From positions 1-12,211 of the forward strand of contig CAJTYI010000091.1 of the NCBI GenBank assembly GCA_910584215.1: a stretch of 12,211 bases of DNA. Direction: 5' to 3'. The notes under the pieces were generated by a model. That model did not search any database. It had not been told where the DNA came from and saw nothing but the letters and a program-made list of their open reading frames with translations. How positions within the stretch are numbered: the stretch's first letter is position 1; every line of letters starts with the position of its first letter. Below are positions 8,801 through 12,211 of this stretch, piece by piece. This DNA comes from an uncultured Roseburia sp. (GTDB lineage Bacteria; Bacillota; Clostridia; Lachnospirales; Lachnospiraceae). Made by a program: the position numbers and the translations under genes.

Positions 8801-10103
8801 TGGCTGGAAAAAGACTTCCGGCGTGGGTGGCTATCTGATTTACCGCAGTACCAAGAAGAACGGCAAATACGAGCAGATTGCCAAGGTCAAAGGCAGCCAG
8901 ACTGTCAAATATGACGATAAGTCGGTTGTGAACGGAAAGACCTATTACTATAAGATACAGACCTACAAGAAGAGCGGCGGCGCCAACAGTGTATCCAAGT
9001 TCTCGGGAACCAAAAAAGCATGGACCGTCAATAAAGCGGCGATTTCCGCAGTGACTGGTACCAGTGGCGGCAAAGTGACGTTAAACTGGGGAGAGGTAAA
9101 AAATGCCGACGGCTACTCGATTTATCGGCGTGTCGGTACCAGCGGCAGTTTTAAGAAGGTCGCCAAAGTTAAGAGCAGCCAGTTCAAATATGTGGATGAC
9201 GATATTAAAAGCGGACAGGTATATTCTTACCGCATTGCGGCCAACACGACGCTGATGGGAAAGGCCGAGGGCAGGGGCGATTACAGCGCTACCATTGTCG
9301 TTCCGGTACTTGCCAAGAACACGATCAATTCCGGCATTTTGCAGGAGAATAATACGCTTGTGCTCGGCTGGACGCAGGTGCCAAATGCAACCGGTTATGA
9401 GCTCGCGTGCAGCTTGCAGCGGGACGCCAATTTTGTCTCGCTGGCAAAGACGGCGCTCCCCTCCTATCAGCATCCCAATTTACAGCAGGGCGCTACTTAC
9501 TATTACAGAGTGCGGGCTTATGCCACGCTGAGTAACGGCAGTGTGGTTTACGGGCCTTGGTCGACCGTGCACGAGCAGGTGGCAGGCCACGCGATTATGG
9601 GAGAGAGCAGTGTGACCGTAGAGCAGATGACGTCCTATTACCAGGCGCGCTACTCTTATCCGTCAGAGATCTACACGGAAAAAGGCGCACCCGACGCGGC
9701 CACGTTCTTTACGATATTAAAAGAGGAAGCACAGGCGGAGGGTGTCAAGACCGAGGTACTGTTTGCGCAGGTAATCTTAGAGACCGGAGGTTTGCGCTTT
9801 GACGGTGATGTGGCGGCATGGCAGTGTAACTTCGGCGGAATCGGCGCGACCGGAAATGGTGTGCCGGGAGAGGTATTTGCGGACGTGCGGACTGGACTTC
9901 GCGCACAGACGCAGCATCTAAAGGCATATGCCAGCACGGCGCCCCTCAACCAGGCATGTGTTGACCCGCGGTTTTCTCTGGTAAAACGTGGCAGTGCGCC
10001 CTATATTGAGTGGCTTGCGATTCCGAAGAATCCATATGGCGGCGGTTGGGCTGCCGATCCAGATTACGCGGAAAAATTGCTGGGCATCATACAAAATTTA
10101 TAA
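5841..10103 (+). CDS. Secreted bifunctional peptidoglycan hydrolase: amidase, eight Fn3 domains, glucosaminidase
   Basis: The product is 1420 residues. The start is ATG 5841, which opens a signal peptide (MRKRIL, hydrophobic core, cleavage near A21) behind GAGAGG (5824-5829). The upstream in-frame GTG at 5796 overlaps the promoter. Residues 28-122 are an Asp/Glu/Pro/Thr-rich linker, and 123-245 are probably a beta-sandwich. About 290-500 is an Amidase_3 N-acetylmuramoyl-L-alanine amidase: H299 (DAGHD), E313 and H378 (SFHLNA) fit the zinc ligands and E466 (LIEHAF) the catalytic Glu. Eight Fn3 domains begin near 510, 597, 690, 784, 878, 969, 1064 and 1158. Residues 1258-1420 are a glucosaminidase domain with E1314 in 'AQVILETGG' as likely catalyst, then 'CNFGGIGATG' and 'NPYGGGWAADPDY'. 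The enzyme should cut both the stem-peptide amide and the glycan strand, as Atl does in staphylococci, but with a different domain family and spacer. It has no sortase motif. Likely roles are cell separation or wall remodelling. Confidence 0.92.
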   Translation: MRKRILAAFLAVCMGFTAIPAEHMVYGTQKQQEGIEAAVTPQEGEDSPEAAAPEPSGPGDTQDTWDTQAPPTEAVYAEDTGDTEESPTQDADTEDTKEPAQELSPGSGDSSTEKSGEEDAQKEVGLNYLLVESPYIETPGTQNIVVSIGEEYEQLEDVSMTYVNHTTGERFVVPAKAAVQDMALFQLEFADGSLAGSYEVLEITCRYRGEEKKFDIKKLEMSAVFGVNQQVDANPDDVLINESVLEEMEANVIQMDGEGNVISENVIGDMSGQGIADGLSRYTDIKKAGNLVVVLDAGHDDMHAGARYFGVGEETLTLKIAQYCKMELETYGGVSVYMVRESGACPYAYGGWISSGTCNERRVQFAASVGANIYVSFHLNASTSSGVSGVGVYYPNANYRYDLSEIGRDLASRIYYKLTALGLSTWGPGIMTQNSSDYTYDDGSTADYLAVIRNCKKAGIPAVLIEHAFLSNSNDYYNYLSSDEKLQMLGIADATAIAEKYGLYKKGMNSQFTAVLSQSGGKIYLEWSMADGAAHYELYRSTQKDSGFKKIKKVSGALNYTDSAIEAGTTYYYKVKPVFSDGRAVEESAVVSGIALKQPRIVSVESQASRQITLTWKAVTGAAGYLILRDGGNGKYQQVAQVNGKKTNTYTDTVPADQVLYRYKVQPYHMFNNLQGVGSASEPDEGMTIAVPQNIKVLSLDETQLEISWSKVSGASYYEIYRCTNINGSFRKIADTSSGSETSYVDDSVKKGKTYYYKIQAIGTSGDVAIYSGQSAAVGGRTIARTKITSVKSVNSKTLQISWEKVADAYGYRVKRSTKKNGTYKEIKTITSASTVSYKDKKRSPGKTYYYVVEVLSKTGETIGYSGDSAVKSGRTAPQTSIESVTATEKGRLDVTWEEVDGAYGYIVKRGTSKNGTYKNLATVRDDTFYEDKNVKKGTTYYYKVETINKVGGVKGYSGDCAAVAGKILPTTEITSLKAVDGKTIRLGWKKTSGVGGYLIYRSTKKNGKYEQIAKVKGSQTVKYDDKSVVNGKTYYYKIQTYKKSGGANSVSKFSGTKKAWTVNKAAISAVTGTSGGKVTLNWGEVKNADGYSIYRRVGTSGSFKKVAKVKSSQFKYVDDDIKSGQVYSYRIAANTTLMGKAEGRGDYSATIVVPVLAKNTINSGILQENNTLVLGWTQVPNATGYELACSLQRDANFVSLAKTALPSYQHPNLQQGATYYYRVRAYATLSNGSVVYGPWSTVHEQVAGHAIMGESSVTVEQMTSYYQARYSYPSEIYTEKGAPDAATFFTILKEEAQAEGVKTEVLFAQVILETGGLRFDGDVAAWQCNFGGIGATGNGVPGEVFADVRTGLRAQTQHLKAYASTAPLNQACVDPRFSLVKRGSAPYIEWLAIPKNPYGGGWAADPDYAEKLLGIIQNL
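6018..6131 (+). repeat. Low-complexity Asp-Thr coding repeat in the hydrolase linker
   Basis: GATAC or GACAC codon pairs recur, at first with a 9-bp period (Asp-Thr-x three times at 6018-6044) and then less regularly to 6131. This is the acidic linker between signal peptide and catalytic domain. A similar Asp/Glu/Thr linker lies in the beta-helix protein. Confidence 0.6.
7362..9590 (+). repeat. Eight tandem Fn3-coding repeats
   Basis: Repeats of about 270-285 bp start near 7368, 7629, 7908, 8190, 8472, 8745, 9030 and 9312. Each carries a Trp in 'xxWxxV/A', a 'GYxIxR' strand and a 'TYYYKV'-like strand. The DNA for the last is especially alike (ACCTATTATTA or ACCTATTACTA near 7548, 8382, 8658 and 8940). 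Copies 4 to 6 resemble one another most, with 'STKKNG' or 'TSKNG' loops, suggesting local duplication. The array is a lysine-rich spacer holding the two catalytic domains apart. Confidence 0.85.
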
Positions 10104-10152
10104 GAAATTGAAAATATTTTGCAAGAAAGCTTTTGTTTCTGGATAAAATATG

Positions 10153-10199
10153 ATATACCTTAATAATGAGGAATTTCAGGATATTTATGGAAGGTATAT
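10153..10199. promoter_or_regulatory. 9-bp inverted repeat covering the dehydratase ribosome binding site
   Basis: ATATACCTT (10153-10161) and AAGGTATAT (10191-10199) are perfect complements around a 29-nt loop. The right arm contains most of the ribosome binding site GGAAGG (10189-10194). In a transcript reading through from upstream the stem could hide the site. The left arm also overlaps TATGAT (10149-10154) and follows TAAAAT (10144-10149), both weak -10 candidates, so it may instead be a DNA operator. The heptamer TACCTTA here matches those at 3363-3369 and, inverted, 3382-3388 and 3481-3487. Confidence 0.4.
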
Positions 10200-10205
10200 A
10201 TATAG

Positions 10206-12077
10206 ATGAAACAATTGATACACGACAGACAGCTGTTGATTCGCAGAATATTTTTGATGTGCTACGATATGCTGGCGGTGATTACCGCCGGCATGTTGGC
10301 GTTATTTGTAAGATTTGAATTTCACTTTACTGCTATTCCGATCGAATATTTGGATGAATACTGGCGGCGGATTCCCTGGATGCTGGCGGTGACGCTCGTG
10401 ATTTTCTGGACGCTTCGATTGTACTCAAGTTTGTGGAGCTATGCGGGGGCGCTGGAGATGATGTATATCGTTTCCGCCTGCGTGCTTGATGTACTCGCAG
10501 TGCTGATGATCTTTTTACTCGGCAGATGGGAGAATACGACCTACCCGATTCCACGGAGTTTTTATGTGCTCTACGGCATGTTTCTTATCGCTCTCGTCAT
10601 GGGATGCCGTTATTCTTACCGCGGGGTGCGAGCGCTGCGCACACTGCGCCAAAACGGAACATACCAGAGAAATGTGTTGATTGTGGGAGCCGGTGATGCC
10701 GGCAATCAGCTGATCAAGGAGATCAAAAACAGCTACTACATCAGAAAACGCGTCGTGGGAGTAATCGATGACGACCATTTTAAAATTGGCAGCTATATCC
10801 ATGGGGCAAAAGTGGTGGGAGACCGTCACTGTATTCCGGCCAAAGTGCAGGAGCTGCACGTACACGAGATCATTATCGCGATGCCGAGCGCGCCGCCAAG
10901 GCAGATCAAGGAGATACTCGACGTCTGTAAAGAGACCGGCTGCGAGTTAAAGCGTCTGCCCGGCATCTATCAGTTAGTCAACGGCGAAGTCAGTATCAGC
11001 AGCTTAAAAGATGTGGATGTCAACGATCTTTTGGGGCGTGAGCCAGTTTCAGTAGACCTCGACTCGATCATGGGCTATGTTTCGGGAAAAGTAATTATGA
11101 TCACCGGCGGCGGCGGTTCCATCGGAAGCGAGCTCTGCCGTCAGATTGCATGCCACCAGCCCAGGCAGCTGATTATCGTGGATATCTATGAAAATACTAC
11201 CTATGATATTCAAAATGAGCTGCGGGCGGCTTTCCCGGAACTGGATTTGGTGGTGCTCATCGCTTCCATCCGCAATACCAACCGCATGAACTATATTTTC
11301 GAGACATATCATCCCGAAATTATTTACCATGCAGCGGCGCACAAGCATGTGCCGCTGATGGAAGACAGCCCCAACGAGGCGATCAAAAACAATGTGCTCG
11401 GCACGCTCAAGCTGGTGCAGGCGGCGGACAGATACCATGTCAGACGTTTCGTGCAGATTTCCACGGACAAAGCCGTCAACCCCACCAATATCATGGGAGC
11501 CAGCAAACGCATCTGTGAGATGATTATTCAGACTTACAACAAACGCTCTGCAACCGAATATGTAGCGGTGCGCTTTGGAAATGTGCTCGGGAGCAACGGC
11601 AGTGTGATTCCGCTGTTTCGCAAACAGATTGAGCGGGGCGGCCCTGTGACCGTGACACATCCTGATATTGTGCGCTTTTTTATGACGATTCCTGAGGCGG
11701 TGTCTTTGGTGCTGCAAGCGGGTGCGTACGCAAAAGGCGGCGAGATCTTTGTGCTCGACATGGGGGAGCCTGTGCGGATTCTTGATCTCGCGCGCAACCT
11801 GATTTTACTTTCCGGACATAAGCCGGATGAGGATATCCCCATTATATTTACCGGGCTTCGCCCGGGGGAGAAGCTCTATGAGGAAATGCTCATGGAAGAA
11901 GAAGGCTTAACGGAGACAGAAAATAAATTAATTCATATCGGTAAGCCGATCGAGATGAACGAAGAACACTTTTTGGAGCAGTTGGAGAAATTAAAAAATT
12001 ATGTGGTGACGGAGCCTGCGGATATCCGAAGATGGGTACAGGAGATTGTGCCCACCTATCATCCGGATAACGTGTAA
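10206..12077 (+). CDS. Membrane-bound UDP-GlcNAc 4,6-dehydratase, PglF/WbpM/CapD type
   Basis: The product is 623 residues, the usual length for this class. ATG 10206 follows GGAAGG by 11 nt. Four TM segments lie in residues about 13-36, 53-75, 83-105 and 115-136. A first Rossmann-like domain has GAGDAG (161-166). The catalytic SDR domain has the NAD-binding G301xxG304xxG307 and an 'HAAAHKHVP' segment (375-383). The active-site stretch is S419-T420-D421-K422, with M430-x3-K434. Methionine where classical SDRs have tyrosine marks the WbpM/PglF group rather than the short soluble FlaA1 group. The Thr-Asp-Lys to Met spacing equals that of Campylobacter PglF as I remember it (T395-D396-K397, M405). 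The expected reaction converts UDP-GlcNAc to UDP-2-acetamido-2,6-dideoxy-4-hexulose at the inner membrane face, the first step to bacillosamine, QuiNAc or FucNAc sugars. The next gene begins 18 bp after the stop, so the two probably form an operon. Confidence 0.93.
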   Translation: MKQLIHDRQLLIRRIFLMCYDMLAVITAGMLALFVRFEFHFTAIPIEYLDEYWRRIPWMLAVTLVIFWTLRLYSSLWSYAGALEMMYIVSACVLDVLAVLMIFLLGRWENTTYPIPRSFYVLYGMFLIALVMGCRYSYRGVRALRTLRQNGTYQRNVLIVGAGDAGNQLIKEIKNSYYIRKRVVGVIDDDHFKIGSYIHGAKVVGDRHCIPAKVQELHVHEIIIAMPSAPPRQIKEILDVCKETGCELKRLPGIYQLVNGEVSISSLKDVDVNDLLGREPVSVDLDSIMGYVSGKVIMITGGGGSIGSELCRQIACHQPRQLIIVDIYENTTYDIQNELRAAFPELDLVVLIASIRNTNRMNYIFETYHPEIIYHAAAHKHVPLMEDSPNEAIKNNVLGTLKLVQAADRYHVRRFVQISTDKAVNPTNIMGASKRICEMIIQTYNKRSATEYVAVRFGNVLGSNGSVIPLFRKQIERGGPVTVTHPDIVRFFMTIPEAVSLVLQAGAYAKGGEIFVLDMGEPVRILDLARNLILLSGHKPDEDIPIIFTGLRPGEKLYEEMLMEEEGLTETENKLIHIGKPIEMNEEHFLEQLEKLKNYVVTEPADIRRWVQEIVPTYHPDNV

Positions 12078-12086
12078 CATGGCAAA

Positions 12087-12092
12087 AGGAGG
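12087..12092 (+). promoter_or_regulatory. Ribosome binding site of the last gene
   Basis: AGGAGG lies 3 nt before ATG 12096 and 6 nt before the in-frame GTG 12099. The spacing favours GTG 12099, though ATG 12096 is possible using the upstream AAAGG part of the site. Confidence 0.75.
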
Positions 12093-12095
12093 GAT

Positions 12096-12211
12096 ATGGT
12101 GCGTCAGGAAGAAAAGCACACACTGACGAGAAAGCAGCTGCGCTATATGAAGATCAAGCGCGTCCTCGATTTTTTGACGGCGCTTGGCGCAGTGATAATA
12201 TTGTCACCGGT
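12096..12211 (+). CDS. Undecaprenyl-phosphate sugar phosphotransferase, 5' end only (PglC/WcaJ type)
   Basis: Thirty-eight codons are visible before the window ends, reading MVRQEEKHTLTRK, then 'YMKIKRVLDFLTALGAVIILSP'. A basic stretch followed by 'KRxxDF' and a hydrophobic helix ending in Ser-Pro is the usual opening of bacterial sugar transferases (PF02397), monotopic enzymes that put a sugar phosphate on undecaprenyl phosphate. The position right after a PglF-like dehydratase fits. The catalytic Asp-Glu pair is outside the window, so the call rests on the N-terminus and context. The start may be GTG 12099 rather than ATG 12096, a one-residue difference. Confidence 0.7.
   Translation, partial: MVRQEEKHTLTRKQLRYMKIKRVLDFLTALGAVIILSP

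Noticed and set aside
7362..9590. Regular repeats that could suggest a CRISPR-like or satellite array
   Set aside because: They are coding, in frame, about 280 bp long and divergent, and encode Fn3 domains.
10111..10140. AT-rich palindromes AAAATATTTT and AAAGCTTT after the hydrolase stop, as a terminator
   Set aside because: No GC-rich stem and no proper T-run follow. Read-through into the dehydratase gene is therefore possible.
11049..11717. 222-codon open frame on minus inside the dehydratase gene
   Set aside because: It is a shadow of the strongly conserved dehydratase catalytic region, has a His/Arg-rich composition and no start signals.
12079..12126. Fifteen-residue frame starting at ATG 12079
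   Set aside because: It has no upstream ribosome binding site, and the AGGAGG within it serves the transferase start at 12096/12099.

Overview
The window looks like the edge of a surface-glycan locus in a Gram-positive anaerobe of the Clostridia, probably Lachnospiraceae. This is inferred from consensus AGGAGG ribosome binding sites, extended -10 promoters in AT-rich gaps, moderate-GC genes, lysine-rich Fn3 modules on secreted proteins and a peptidoglycan hydrolase with a Gram-positive layout. The species cannot be read from the sequence.

Layout. Positions 1-205 hold no assignable gene. A perfect 14-bp stem (77-120) probably terminates transcription from both sides, and small direct repeats lie just past the stop of the first gene. 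Positions 206-3274 (minus) encode a secreted right-handed parallel beta-helix protein with an acidic Ser/Thr/Asp linker and one C-terminal Fn3 domain. The gene-free stretch 3275-3687 carries divergent promoters, inverted repeats and a possibly structured leader. Then, all on plus: a 14-TM O-antigen ligase/polymerase-like protein (3688-5688); a very large secreted hydrolase with an N-terminal amidase, eight Fn3 domains and a C-terminal glucosaminidase (5841-10103); a membrane-bound UDP-GlcNAc 4,6-dehydratase of the PglF/WbpM type (10206-12077); and the first 38 codons of what looks like a PglC/WcaJ-type phosphoglycosyl transferase (12096 to the right edge).

How they may work together (inference). 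The dehydratase makes a 4-keto-6-deoxy UDP-sugar. The following enzyme would load such a sugar phosphate onto undecaprenyl phosphate, and the O-antigen-ligase-like protein would polymerise or transfer the finished glycan outside the membrane. The amidase/glucosaminidase remodels peptidoglycan. The beta-helix protein could act on, or bind, the glycan. The two secreted proteins share the same Fn3 type and a similar acidic linker, so they probably sit in the same place on the cell surface.

The most interesting non-coding signals are a heptamer, TAAGGTA, recurring in two promoter regions of this locus, and the inverted-repeat-rich 5' leader in front of the ligase-like gene. No CRISPR array, tRNA, rRNA, insertion sequence or clearly novel defence system was seen.
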